DNA from: Pseudomonadota bacterium
GTDB taxonomy: Bacteria > Desulfobacterota > JAPLJL01
NCBI GenBank assembly: GCA_026388655.1
Contig: JAPLJI010000181.1
Span: 1 to 35,602 of the forward strand
Direction of reading: 5' to 3'
Length of the DNA stretch: 35,602 bases
Shown in pieces: positions 16,668 through 25,044 of this stretch. How positions within the stretch are numbered: position 1 is the first letter of the stretch; each line of letters starts with the position of its first letter. Made by a program: the position numbers and the translations under genes. The notes below the pieces were generated by a model. The model saw nothing but the letters and a program-made list of their open reading frames with translations. It searched no databases and was not told where the DNA came from.

Positions 16668-17546
16668 ATGCCAATGTCTCAACCGGATTCAAACCGATTG
16701 ATCTATGTCCCGCTCCTGACATTCGTTTTGCTTTTTTTTTCCTTTCCTCCCGCCGTAAAAAGCGAAAATCCTTCTCCTTCTTCTCCCCCTTCTCCTGCCT
16801 GGCAGGAGCTGGAACCGGGCCTCGAGCTGGCGGAATTCGCCGCCCCGCAAAAATCCGAATCCGGCGATTCAATCATCCGGGTTTTACGGATCGACCTGAA
16901 ATTCTTTCAGCTGCGCCTGCTCAACGCTTCCGCCTCTCCCGAGAAAAAGTCCCGGAGCGCCCGGGAATGGGCCGAACGCTACCGCCTAGTCGCGGCCATC
17001 AACGCCAGCATGTACCAGGAGGATTTTCTGAGAAGTGTTTCTTTGATGAAAACCCGGGGCCACGTCAACAATTCCTATTTTTCCAAGGATAAAACCATCC
17101 TCGTTTTTGATCCGGAAACGGACGCGCTTCCCCCGGTGAAGCTGATTGACCTGGATTGTGATGATTTCTCCTTCTGGCGGAATCAGTATCAGACCCTGGT
17201 GCAGAGCATCCGGATGATCTCCTGCTCGGGCCAGAACGTCTGGAAAGAAAGCCCGAGGAAATGGAGCACAACCGCGGTCGGCCTCGACCGCAAATCCCGG
17301 GTGCTCTTCATCCATGTCCGCTCCCCCTACAGTACCCACGATCTGATTAATATCCTGCTCGGCCTTTCGCTGGAGATTGACCGGATGATGTATACCGAGG
17401 GCGGCCCCGAGGCCCAGCTCTACTTTCAAACCAAAAATAAGGTTTTTGAATTCCTGGGCAGCTATGAAACCGGGTTAGGAAATGTCGAGAATATTTCGAA
17501 GGGTTGGCCCCTCCCCAACGTGATCGGGGTGGTCCGGAAAAAGTGA
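16668..17546 (+). CDS. Phosphodiester glycosidase (NAGPA/DUF2233-type), exported
   Basis: The product of about 292 residues starts MPMSQPDSN and has a signal peptide (YVPLLTFVLLFFSFPPAVKS). It then shows the NAGPA-domain order. LELAEF and VLRIDLKFFQLRLLNAS are the first strands. VAAINASMYQ replaces the usual INGGFF. TTAVGLDRKSRVLFIHV and INILLGLSLEIDRMMYTEGG replace the usual LDGGGSS region. The family uncovers sugars by cleaving GlcNAc-1-phosphodiesters or acts on related wall and exopolysaccharide bonds. An ATG at 16674 is an alternative start; the open frame runs further upstream, but that part is antisense to the divergent GH106-like gene. No strong Shine-Dalgarno sequence is seen. It ends before a repeat-rich gap. 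Confidence 0.75.
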   Translation: MPMSQPDSNRLIYVPLLTFVLLFFSFPPAVKSENPSPSSPPSPAWQELEPGLELAEFAAPQKSESGDSIIRVLRIDLKFFQLRLLNASASPEKKSRSAREWAERYRLVAAINASMYQEDFLRSVSLMKTRGHVNNSYFSKDKTILVFDPETDALPPVKLIDLDCDDFSFWRNQYQTLVQSIRMISCSGQNVWKESPRKWSTTAVGLDRKSRVLFIHVRSPYSTHDLINILLGLSLEIDRMMYTEGGPEAQLYFQTKNKVFEFLGSYETGLGNVENISKGWPLPNVIGVVRKK

Positions 17547-17712
17547 ATTACCCCGCCCTGTGAGCGGGGCTTCAAAATCCATCCAAAGACCACCTCCCCT
17601 CCCTCGATGGGAGGGGATAGAGGGGAGGGTGAAAATATTTTATCACCCCCACCCCACCCTCCCCCCTCAAGGGGGAGGGACTTATTTTTACCCCGCTCAT
17701 AGAGCGGGACAT
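17547..17712. repeat. Compound palindromic repeat element
   Basis: Two GC hairpins sit inside this gap: CCCCTCCC/GGGAGGGG at 17596-17616 and CCCTCCCCC/GGGGGAGGG at 17657-17679. They are linked by GGGTGA...TCACCC. At each end is a related hairpin (CCCCGCCCTGTGAGCGGGG and an inverted CCCGCTCATAGAGCGGG), so the whole looks like a roughly 165-bp unit with inverted ends. It may end the upstream transcript and insulate the toxin-antitoxin promoter. The bases from 17713 to the promoter at 17764 hold nothing recognised. Confidence 0.65.
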
Positions 17713-17763
17713 TAAAAAACCTTTCATAAAAAAAACCACATTGCCCCTTTTCGCAAACCTCAT

Positions 17764-17792
17764 TTGACAAACTGATACAAATTGTTTATGTT
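17764..17792 (+). promoter_or_regulatory. Sigma70-type promoter of the vapBC-type operon
   Basis: A perfect TTGACA (17764-17769), a 17-bp spacer and TATGTT (17787-17792) lie 38 bp before the antitoxin ATG. Confidence 0.8.
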
Positions 17793-17805
17793 TGTTACAA
17801 ACATA
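17787..17805. promoter_or_regulatory. Perfect palindromic operator over the -10 box
   Basis: TATGTTTGTTACAAACATA is a perfect 9+1+9 palindrome that includes the -10 hexamer. This is the expected place for autorepression by a ribbon-helix-helix antitoxin. Confidence 0.75.
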
Positions 17806-17829
17806 TAGATTTAAAAGGAGAATAAAAGC

Positions 17830-18099
17830 ATGCAGGTTAGCGTTTATCTCGAGGAAAAAATTCTTCGCCAGGTTGAGGAAATCGCCCGCAGGGAAAAGCG
17901 CAGCCGTTCCCAGGTAATCCAGCTTATCCTGGAAAATACCCTCGCCGCCGGTCTGCCGAATGAGAATAAAACCGCCGGCGCCGGCAAATACGATCGTTTT
18001 TTCGGGTGCTGGGAGGGCCGGGAAACCGCCGAGGAACTGATTCTGCAGGTGCGGGAGTCCCGGGCAAAAAATGTCAGGTTGAAAAAGGTCAAATTATGA
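17830..18099 (+). CDS. Ribbon-helix-helix antitoxin (CopG/VapB-type)
   Basis: The 89-residue protein begins MQVSVYLEEKILRQVEEIAR, a short strand followed by a helix, then REKRSRSQVIQLILENTLAAG. This is the ribbon-helix-helix DNA-binding fold in about the first 42 residues. The C-terminal half (KYDRFFGCWEGRETAEELIL) would bind and neutralise the toxin. AAAGGAG lies eight bases upstream of the ATG. The stop codon overlaps the toxin start (ATGA at 18096-18099), so the two are translationally coupled. A promoter and palindromic operator directly precede the gene, consistent with autoregulation. The exact antitoxin family name is uncertain. Confidence 0.85.
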   Translation: MQVSVYLEEKILRQVEEIARREKRSRSQVIQLILENTLAAGLPNENKTAGAGKYDRFFGCWEGRETAEELILQVRESRAKNVRLKKVKL

Positions 18100-18494
18100 T
18101 CTACCTGCTTGATACGGATATCCTGATTTATCTTTTTAAGGGAAATCAGCGGATTAGGGATAATTTAAACCGGGTTGGAGATAAAAACATTATTATTTCC
18201 GCTATTTCCGTGGGGGAACTCTACTTTGGCGCATATCACTCCCAGGAAAGGGAACGGAACCTTCTGAATCTTAAAAATATTTTCGCCGTTAGCCGGATTA
18301 TTCCAGTGGACGAGGAAATCGCTGAACACTTCGGAGAATTGAAGGCGGAATTGAAATCAAAAGGTGAATTGATCAGCGATTCGGACCTCTTGATCGCCTC
18401 CACCTGCCTGGCGCAAGATGCCGTTCTCGTGACTGGAAACGAAAAACATTTCCGCCGGATCAAACAGCTAAAAATCGAAAACTGGGCAAAATAA
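18096..18494 (+). CDS. vapC: PIN-domain ribonuclease toxin VapC
   Basis: The 132-residue product is a typical VapC toxin, a Mg-dependent endoribonuclease often aimed at tRNA or rRNA. Acidic active-site residues are visible: D6 (IYLLDTDILIYL), E41 (SAISVGELYFGAY) and D97 within DSDLLIAST. The conserved TGNEKHF motif follows near residue 113. Length and order match the family. The start ATG overlaps the antitoxin stop; although the frame is open further upstream, that stretch lies inside the antitoxin. The next gene converges from the other strand 60 bp away, with no evident terminator between. The module appears complete and intact. Confidence 0.92.
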   Translation: MIYLLDTDILIYLFKGNQRIRDNLNRVGDKNIIISAISVGELYFGAYHSQERERNLLNLKNIFAVSRIIPVDEEIAEHFGELKAELKSKGELISDSDLLIASTCLAQDAVLVTGNEKHFRRIKQLKIENWAK

Positions 18495-18554
18495 TAGTTT
18501 TATGAAAAATATTAGATATGGTGAGGGATTTTTCTACGTTCGCAAAGATTAGCC

Positions 18555-19976
18555 TCAGGTTGACCGGCGGCGGTAGTATTCGGAAACCTGAAATGCCGAC
18601 CGGGCGGCGCGTTCGGGGGAGGAAAAGACCGGAATCCGCGCGTTGATAAAACGCTTCCTGACCTCTCCGATCATTCCCCAGCGCCACTCTTTCATCTCCG
18701 CTTCGCTGACCTCTCCGGTCGCGATCACCGCCACCACCGGCTTTTTACTCTGGTCCCGAAAGCGGATCACCCCGTCCGCCTGTTCCCCGGCCCAGAGCCT
18801 CCACATTTCTCCGGGGATCGGATCATCCTCGGTCAAGTTGAAAACGAAAACGTCAAAGACCCGGTTCTCGTCCATCATCCCGAAGAGCTGTTCCGGCAAG
18901 ACCGGGCTGTCCTGCAGGATGGACAGGTCCACCGGGTTCTTGATCCAGTCCCACACCCCGGAGGCCGTTTCCTTCAATTTCTCCCGCATCTCCGGGGGCA
19001 GGTCGGGAAGCTCGAAGCCGGCGGCCTCCCAGATATCGGCCGAGAGGGCACTTTTCCCGCCCCCTCCCCCGGCGATCGCCGTCCGCCTTCCCGTGAATTC
19101 GGGCAGGAAACTGAAGGCCAGGACCTGGTCCAACAGCTCCCCGAGTGTCTCCACCCCCGAAACCTTCGCCTGCCGGAGAACCGACCGCCAGATCTCCTCC
19201 CGGCCGGCCATCGAAGCGGTGTGGGAAAGGACGGAACGGGTTCCCGCCACCCCTTTGCCCCCTTTCAGCACCACCACGGGCTTGGATCTCGCCGCCCGGG
19301 CCAGGGCCCGGATGAACTTCCGGCCGTCCTTCACTCCCTCGATATAAATTGCGATCACCCGGGTCTCGGGGTCGGCGGCGAAATGCTCGAGCAGGTCCGA
19401 CTCGTCGATGTCCGCGCCGTTCCCGTAGCTGACCACCTGGCTGAAACGCAGGCCCCGGAGCGCGCCGTAGTGGATGAAATCCGTGGAAGCGCCCCCGCTC
19501 TGAAAGATGCCGCCCACCCAGCCGGACTCGGGAGGAAACCAGTACCCATAGGTGAGCCCGACCCGGGGATTGTAAACCCCCATGCAGTTCGGTCCGAGGA
19601 ATCTGATCTCGAGTTCCTTTGCCCTCCGGGTTATCTCTTGCTCGAGTTGCTTTCCCTCGCTCCGTCCGGTTTCCGACATCCGGGCGGTGAAGAAATGAAT
19701 GATTCTCACTTTCTTTTTCGCGCAGTCGGGGAGGAGCGGCAGAATCTTGTCCGCCGCGATGCTGGAAATCAAATAATCAATCGGCCCGGGAACTGCGGAG
19801 AGACTCGGATAGGTTTTTTTCCCGAGGATCTCATCCACGTTGGGATTGATAAGATAAAGCTCGCCCTGGAAATCCTCCACCAGGTGGGTGGCGTAGGCGT
19901 ACCCGCCGGAAAGGGGATTCGCCGAGGCCCCCACCAGGGCCACGGAGCGGGGATGGAAAAGCTCATGCAGGGTCAT
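18555..19976 (-). CDS. ADP-forming acyl-CoA synthetase alpha-subunit-like protein
   Basis: The 473-residue protein has the alpha part of ADP-forming acetyl-CoA synthetases and succinyl-CoA ligases. The CoA-binding Rossmann domain is at about 1-135, with VALVGASANPLSGG and FLGPNCMGVYNP. A flavodoxin-like ligase domain follows, with GGIFQSGGAS and the phospho-histidine loop LSHTASMAG (H252). A second ligase-type domain comes last. It lacks an ATP-grasp beta domain. Alone it could not make ATP, so it needs a separate beta partner or has another role. It lies 425 bp downstream of the GNAT-alpha-beta fusion on the same strand. The start ATG has only AAAGGA about 13 bases upstream, which is weak. 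CoA-thioester to acid plus ATP is the chemistry expected of the complex. Confidence 0.8.
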   Translation of the reverse strand: MTLHELFHPRSVALVGASANPLSGGYAYATHLVEDFQGELYLINPNVDEILGKKTYPSLSAVPGPIDYLISSIAADKILPLLPDCAKKKVRIIHFFTARMSETGRSEGKQLEQEITRRAKELEIRFLGPNCMGVYNPRVGLTYGYWFPPESGWVGGIFQSGGASTDFIHYGALRGLRFSQVVSYGNGADIDESDLLEHFAADPETRVIAIYIEGVKDGRKFIRALARAARSKPVVVLKGGKGVAGTRSVLSHTASMAGREEIWRSVLRQAKVSGVETLGELLDQVLAFSFLPEFTGRRTAIAGGGGGKSALSADIWEAAGFELPDLPPEMREKLKETASGVWDWIKNPVDLSILQDSPVLPEQLFGMMDENRVFDVFVFNLTEDDPIPGEMWRLWAGEQADGVIRFRDQSKKPVVAVIATGEVSEAEMKEWRWGMIGEVRKRFINARIPVFSSPERAARSAFQVSEYYRRRST

Positions 19977-20128
19977 CTGGTTTATCTAGTCCTTTTGGTC
20001 TGTCTAGTTTTTCTCGTTCGCATAGAGCATGGAGCAAAGAGCATGGAGTATATACGAAAGCGAGAAACGAGAGAAAAGTTGGACAGGCGAGAAAGGGTTA
20101 AGAAATTAATATTTTTCATTACAACCTC

Positions 20129-20151
20129 GCAGCCTAAAGGCTGCGGCTACC
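20129..20151. repeat. 23-bp hairpin repeat GCAGCCTAAAGGCTGC-type, copy 1
   Basis: GCAGCC-TAAA-GGCTGC forms a perfect 6-bp stem, followed by GGCTACC. An identical copy is at 35192-35214 and a copy with two changes at 32199-32221. Confidence 0.85.
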
Positions 20152-20310
20152 GAGCTCTGCGAGCCCGACGAAGCCCCCGTCCTTCGAAGCTTTAGCGTAG
20201 TTGGATTGGCGAAGTCTGGGCTAACCACCTTTTTCCGTTTCTTACCTTTGAGCTTTGACCCTTCACCTTTCACCGTTTGCTGCCCTTCGCCCTTTGCGCT
20301 GTGCTCCCTG

Positions 20311-20347
20311 CTCCCACCGGGCAGGATGCCCGGCCTCCTGTTGGTCT
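20311..20347. repeat. 37-bp hairpin repeat, copy 1
   Basis: The core CCGGGC-AGGAT-GCCCGG is a perfect 6-bp stem. The copies at 26772-26808 and 34973-35009 share the whole 37 bp with one to three changes, including the flanking CTCCC and TGGTCT. Confidence 0.9.
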
Positions 20348-20379
20348 GTTGGTCTGTTGGTCTGCTGGTCTGTTGGTCT
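20340..20379. repeat. Tandem array of five 8-bp units
   Basis: Five consecutive copies of GTTGGTCT, one with a C substitution. The array starts inside the end of the hairpin repeat. Confidence 0.9.
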
Positions 20380-20401
20380 TTCTGCTCTTTGCGCCCTGCG
20401 A

Positions 20402-23116
20402 TCAGCCGATCAGAATTCTCGCATCCACCACCTGATACCCTTTCCCCTCTTCCTGAACGATCACCGGGTTCAAATCCAGTTCTGCGATCCGGGGATGGTC
20501 TTCGATCAGGGCCGAAACCCGGCACAATAATTTTTCCAGGGAACTTATATCAGACGGTGGTGACCCCCGCCACCCCTTGAGCAGCTCATAGGTCTTGACC
20601 GAGCGGACCATCTCCTGGGAATCGATGTCCGTGAGCGGGTGCAGACGGAAAGCCACGTCCTTGAACAGCTCGGCGTAAATCCCTCCCAGGCCGAACATGA
20701 GGAGCGGACCAAAGGAGGGATCCTGGGTTACCCCGACGATCACCTCGATGCCCGAGGGAACCATTTTCTGCACGATCACTCCCTGCATCTCCGCCGCTCT
20801 TCCCAGCCGGGAAAGGTGCTCTCGCAGTTCCAAAAAAGCCTGCTCGACCTCGCTCTCCGATTTGAGATTCACCTTCACTCCCCCCACCTCGGTTTTGTGG
20901 GTGATCGTCCGGGAAAGGAGCTTGATCGCCACCGGGAAGCCGATTTCCCGGGCCGCGAGGGCGGCCTGGCCCACGGTCACCGCGAGGCGGGAGGGAGCCG
21001 TCCGGATCCCGTAATGCTGGAGAAGCTCCAGGGTCGCGGAAGCCTCCAACCAGATCGGCCGGCCCGGGGTGGAAGACAGGGCCTTCTGAATAATCTCCTC
21101 CACTTTTTCCTTGTTCGTATCCTCAAGCCGGGGGATCGTCCCTTTCGGCTTTTTCACCCAGTCCCCGTATTCACACGCCTTGGCCAGCACGGTGGCCGTG
21201 GCTTCGGGAAAGATGAAGCTCGGGATATAACCCTCCTCCTTACTTCCCAGCTCCCAGGAAATCCCCCGGGCCCCCAGGAAGGAAGCCACCACGGTCTTGC
21301 CCTGTCGTCGGAAAGCGGGGGCCATTTCCCGGATGGCCCGGGCCACTTCTTCCGGCCGGTTCGCAATCGGGGGAATGAAAATCACGATCACGATATCAAT
21401 GTAATCTTCTTCCAGGAAGATCTTCAGAACCTTCCGATACTCATCCTTGCCGGCCTCCGCGGTCATATCCACCGGGTTGGTGAGGGCCGCCCCGCGGGGC
21501 AGGATTTTCTTGAGCCGGGAGACGGTCTTCTCGGAAAGCAGGGGCAGTTCGAGGCCCCGCGAGGAGCAGGCATCCGCGGTCATGATCCCCGGGCCGCCCC
21601 CGTTAGTCAGCACGGCTACCCTTCTCCCCCTGGGGATGGGCTGGTGGGAAAGCAGGTTGGCCACGTCAAACAATTCCTCCAGGGTATCGACCCGGATGAT
21701 CCCAGCCTGGCGGAAAAGGGCCTCGGAGGCCACCTCGGCGCTGGCCAGGGCGCCGGTATGGGAAGCCGCCGCCCTTTTCCCCGCGGCGGTTCTTCCGCTT
21801 TTGACCACCACGATCGGCTTGGCCGCGGCCACCCGGCGGGCGACGCGGCCGAATTCCCGGGGATCCCCGAAGGACTCGAGGTAAAGCAGGATAATTTTCG
21901 TGGCCGGGTCATCCTCCCAGTACTGGATCAAATCATTGTTGGAAACGTCGGCCCGGTTCCCGATGCTGATAAAGCTGGAAAGGCCCAGGTTCAGCGACTT
22001 GGCGTATTCGAGAATGGCCAGGCCCAAAGCCCCGCTCTGGCTGCACATGGCGATGTTTCCCGGCGGCGGGAAAACCGGGGCGAAGGTCGCGTTCAGGTTC
22101 ACCTCCGGATCGGTATTGATCACCCCCATGCAATTGGGCCCGACCATGCGCATTCCGTAGCGGCGGGTGACCTCGAGCAGCTGCTTCTGCTTCTCCGCCC
22201 CCGCTCCCCCGCTTTCCCCGAAACCGGCCGAGATCACGACTATCCCCCGCACCCCCTTCCGCCCGCATTGTTCCACCATGGATTGCACCAGGTCGGCGGG
22301 TACCACGACCAGCGCCAGATCAACCTCGCCCGGAATCTCGAGAATGGAAGGATAGGCTTTCACCGAGGCCACCACCGCGGCATTGGGATTGACCGGATAA
22401 ACCGGTCCGGGAAACCCCCGGAGCAGGAGGTTATGAAAAAGCTGATTGCCGATCGTTCCCGTCCGGCGGGAGGCCCCGATCACCGCGATGGAGCTGGGTT
22501 TGAGGAAAACCCGGAGGGCGGCCAGCGCCGCGGCCTTCTCGCGGTTCGCGTAACTCTCCGCCACCAGGGGGGTGGGGGCGATATTCATCACCATGTGGTA
22601 GATGCCCTGTTCGAGTTCCTGCTCCACCTGAAAACCGCTGTCATGCAAAAGCTTGATCATCTCCCGATTCTGTCCGAGGATCAGGCCCTCAAAGCGCCGG
22701 ATCCCCTTGCTGCGGGCAATCTGGGCCAGTTGTTCCAGGAGACGGGTACCGATGCCCTTGCCCTGGTATTTATCCTCCACGGTAAACGCCACATCGGCCG
22801 CATCGCTGTTTTCCAAACGAGCGTAACGGCCGACGGCAACGATCTTTTCCTCCTCGCCTTCCCCGTGCACCGCGGTCAGGGCGAAGGTATTCTCGTAATC
22901 AACATTGCATAACTGCTGGGCCTGCTCCCGGCTCAAACGGTCCATTGCCCGGTGAAAGCGGAGATAAACCGAATTCGGCGAAAGGCGGGAGACAAAATCT
23001 ATCAGTCTCCCCTCATCATCCTTCCGGATGGGCCGGAAAAGGATGGAGGAACCGTCCTTCAGGGTCACCCCGATCCGGTACTGCTCCAGGTTTATCTTCG
23101 CGGTATTGCCTTCCAT
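20402..23116 (-). CDS. GNAT acetyltransferase fused to ADP-forming acyl-CoA synthetase
   Basis: The 904-residue protein joins three parts. Residues 20-180 are a GNAT domain with the acetyl-CoA loop YQGKGIGTRL (117-126). Residues 205-660 are the synthetase alpha part: CoA-binding AVIGASRRTGTIG, MVGPNCMGVIN and the phospho-His loop AAASHTGALAS with H453. Residues from about 675 are an ATP-grasp beta part with FPVAIKLLSRTITHKTEVGG, which also keeps the second conserved His. The GNAT comes first, the reverse of E. coli PatZ. Because both catalytic histidines are present, it may be an active acyl-CoA synthetase (ATP from CoA thioesters) as well as a protein acetyltransferase. The ATG has AGGA seven bases upstream. 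Downstream lies its alpha-only paralogue. Confidence 0.9.
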   Translation of the reverse strand: MEGNTAKINLEQYRIGVTLKDGSSILFRPIRKDDEGRLIDFVSRLSPNSVYLRFHRAMDRLSREQAQQLCNVDYENTFALTAVHGEGEEEKIVAVGRYARLENSDAADVAFTVEDKYQGKGIGTRLLEQLAQIARSKGIRRFEGLILGQNREMIKLLHDSGFQVEQELEQGIYHMVMNIAPTPLVAESYANREKAAALAALRVFLKPSSIAVIGASRRTGTIGNQLFHNLLLRGFPGPVYPVNPNAAVVASVKAYPSILEIPGEVDLALVVVPADLVQSMVEQCGRKGVRGIVVISAGFGESGGAGAEKQKQLLEVTRRYGMRMVGPNCMGVINTDPEVNLNATFAPVFPPPGNIAMCSQSGALGLAILEYAKSLNLGLSSFISIGNRADVSNNDLIQYWEDDPATKIILLYLESFGDPREFGRVARRVAAAKPIVVVKSGRTAAGKRAAASHTGALASAEVASEALFRQAGIIRVDTLEELFDVANLLSHQPIPRGRRVAVLTNGGGPGIMTADACSSRGLELPLLSEKTVSRLKKILPRGAALTNPVDMTAEAGKDEYRKVLKIFLEEDYIDIVIVIFIPPIANRPEEVARAIREMAPAFRRQGKTVVASFLGARGISWELGSKEEGYIPSFIFPEATATVLAKACEYGDWVKKPKGTIPRLEDTNKEKVEEIIQKALSSTPGRPIWLEASATLELLQHYGIRTAPSRLAVTVGQAALAAREIGFPVAIKLLSRTITHKTEVGGVKVNLKSESEVEQAFLELREHLSRLGRAAEMQGVIVQKMVPSGIEVIVGVTQDPSFGPLLMFGLGGIYAELFKDVAFRLHPLTDIDSQEMVRSVKTYELLKGWRGSPPSDISSLEKLLCRVSALIEDHPRIAELDLNPVIVQEEGKGYQVVDARILIG

Positions 23117-23179
23117 CTCTTTATCCTCCCGCCCCGATCTTGCCTTTTTCGGGACCAGTGCATCGGGTCATTGAAAACC

Positions 23180-23310
23180 TGCCCAATCCCTCCGCTGTCG
23201 GGACAAGTAAATTGGGCAACTACACTAATAGAATTTTCTTGTAGTCTGCCGATTTATCGGCGGTTTTAGAAACTTATTAAAGTCTGTCGATCTGCCCGTC
23301 CCGAAGGATG
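23180..23310. repeat. Dispersed element with CTACA/TGTAG ends, copies 2 and 3
   Basis: In the 334-bp gap between the synthetase fusion and the GH29 gene, GTCGGGACAAGTAAATTGGG followed by CAACTACA (23197-23224) matches the inverted end at 3546-3573 with one mismatch. Similarity continues left as AATCCCTC. After 15 bp, TGTAGTCTGCCGATTTA (from 23240) matches the other end of the 3546 unit. Two degenerate copies thus sit head to head. No gene was found in this gap. Confidence 0.6.
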
Positions 23311-23450
23311 AGGGATCGGCGATATTAAATTCCAACCCGGGGTGTGGTGTTAGACACTAATATTTTCATCCCTCCCAACTCTCCACCCTCAACTTTTAAC
23401 TCTCCGGACACTCCAGCTCCGGAAAGCTCCCCGCGTCGGCCCGCCGCCTT

Positions 23451-24965
23451 CTATGGCCGGGGGTTGATGCGCAGAGCGTAAGCCGCAGAGACCGAAAGCC
23501 CCGCGGGCAGGGTTATCACCAGGTTTTCCCCGGCCTGGGAATATTTGAGTTCATCCGGATTCCCGAGTAGGCGCACCCTGGTCCCGGGCTTTAACTTAAG
23601 GGATTCGATCGTCACCTCACCCCCCGCCGGCCGGTCGAGCAGAATCGCGTACAATCTGTCTGGGCCTGTGTTCTGGGTGAACCGCACCCGGACCGTGCCG
23701 CCGTCGGCCCGGCCTTCGGCCCGGGTCCAGGGCCTGGTTTCGAAAACAGCTTCCCCGTTCACCGCCAGCCATTCCCCGAGCCCCTCGAGCCGCTCCGTCT
23801 GGGGTTCGGGAATCGTTCCGTCCGCCCGGGGACCCACATTCAGGAGCAGGTTTCCATTCTTGCTCGTGATATCCACGAGCATGTCCACGAGTTCATCAAC
23901 CGTGAGCAGATGATCGGTGGATACCTCCTCCTGCCGGTTATAGCCGAAGGAATACCCCATCCCCCGGATGGATTCCCACTTGAGACTGCTGACCTGGTTG
24001 AGGGACTTGTATTCCGGGGTGGTGAAATCGAAATGGGTCTTTTCGAGCATCTGCTGGTCCAGCCCTTCGTCGCCGGTTAGGCCCAGCATCGCGTCCGCGA
24101 GGTTCTGCGCCCAGCGGTTATTGACCACCCCGTCGGGAACCCGGTTGTAATAATCGGCAAATAGGGCGAAGAGATCGGTCCCGGCCGGGTACCCGATGTC
24201 GTTCCAGAGAATCGCGGGCCGGTAGCGCTCGATCAGCTCACGCCAGTGGGTGTCCGCATAGGCGGCGTAATCTGCGCCGGTGGGAATCGCGGCGAAGAGG
24301 TCGCCCACATTCCGGATCACGGGATCCGCGAAGGTCCAATCGAGCCCGCCCGAATAGTAAACCCCGAACCTCATCCCTTTTCCCCGCACCGCCCGCGCCA
24401 GCTCGCCCACGATGTCCCGCTCGGAAAAATACCCCTCCCGGTGCGGGTTCGGGTTCTCGCTCGGCCAGAGGAGGAACCCGTCGTGGTGCTTGGTAACCAG
24501 GACGACGTACCTGACCCCGACCCGGGCGAAGAGGGAGACCCAGTTTTCGGGTTCCCAGTTCTGAAGGGCGAACTTAAACTCGGGGATAAAATCCTCGTAG
24601 GCGAAATCAGCCCCGTAGGTGGAGAGGTGGTATTCCGCGGTCGGGCTTCCGGCAATCTGCATGGAATTCCAGTACCACTCGGCATAAGAATTGTTGGCGA
24701 ACCAGTACTCCCAGCCGTGTTCCGCCAGAACCTCGTTCAGGCTTCCCGTGAGGGGCGCCCATCCCGGGACGGAGGCCGGACCCCAGTGGACGAAGATGCC
24801 GAGCTTGGCGTCTTGGAACCAGGCGGGGACCGGGTGGCCCCTGAGCGATTCATGGGTGGGCAGGTATTGGGTCTTCTTGGTCCCCCCGCAGGCAAAAGCG
24901 GCCAGGCTGAGAACCAGGCAAGCCGAAAAAACCGAGGCGCACCGGATGAAAATACTAAGGTTCAT
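23451..24965 (-). CDS. GH29 alpha-L-fucosidase, lipoprotein
   Basis: The 504-residue enzyme should hydrolyse terminal alpha-L-fucose. A type II signal peptide ends at lipobox Cys26 (LAAFACGG). GH29 signatures are in order: WFQDAKLGIFVHWG (about 49-62), VLVTKHHDGFLLWPS (156-169), MRFGVYYSGGLDW (198-210) and AILWNDIGYP, in which D256 is the expected nucleophile. NGNLLLNVGPRADGTIP is the conserved C-terminal barrel motif. A beta-sandwich follows. GGAG five bases before the ATG is a good ribosome-binding site. The gene diverges from the FAD oxidoreductase lipoprotein across 91 bp of A+T-rich DNA. Length and motifs are all complete. It probably acts at the cell surface or periplasmic face along with the GH106-like lipoprotein. 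Confidence 0.93.
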   Translation of the reverse strand: MNLSIFIRCASVFSACLVLSLAAFACGGTKKTQYLPTHESLRGHPVPAWFQDAKLGIFVHWGPASVPGWAPLTGSLNEVLAEHGWEYWFANNSYAEWYWNSMQIAGSPTAEYHLSTYGADFAYEDFIPEFKFALQNWEPENWVSLFARVGVRYVVLVTKHHDGFLLWPSENPNPHREGYFSERDIVGELARAVRGKGMRFGVYYSGGLDWTFADPVIRNVGDLFAAIPTGADYAAYADTHWRELIERYRPAILWNDIGYPAGTDLFALFADYYNRVPDGVVNNRWAQNLADAMLGLTGDEGLDQQMLEKTHFDFTTPEYKSLNQVSSLKWESIRGMGYSFGYNRQEEVSTDHLLTVDELVDMLVDITSKNGNLLLNVGPRADGTIPEPQTERLEGLGEWLAVNGEAVFETRPWTRAEGRADGGTVRVRFTQNTGPDRLYAILLDRPAGGEVTIESLKLKPGTRVRLLGNPDELKYSQAGENLVITLPAGLSVSAAYALRINPRP

Positions 24966-25044
24966 GGTGTCTCCAGGAGATTGTATAATATTTTCCCGCT
25001 TGTGCGAGAACTTTTACCGGTGAATAATATTAACGGTCAACTAT

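Larger units (their letters stand above)
19977..20401. other. Repeat-filled intergenic region
   Basis: No gene is seen in these 425 bases between the two synthetase genes. They hold the hairpin repeats at 20129-20151 and 20311-20347, an 8-bp tandem array at 20340-20379, and pyrimidine-rich low-complexity text. One 17-bp piece at 20244-20260 (ACCTTTGAGCTTTGACC) is repeated exactly at 28478-28494. Confidence 0.7.

Noticed and set aside
20639-22912. Long open frame on the plus strand opposite the GNAT-synthetase fusion
   Set aside because: Its translation is low in recognisable motifs and the opposite strand encodes a full, motif-rich enzyme; such antisense frames are common in G+C-rich coding DNA.
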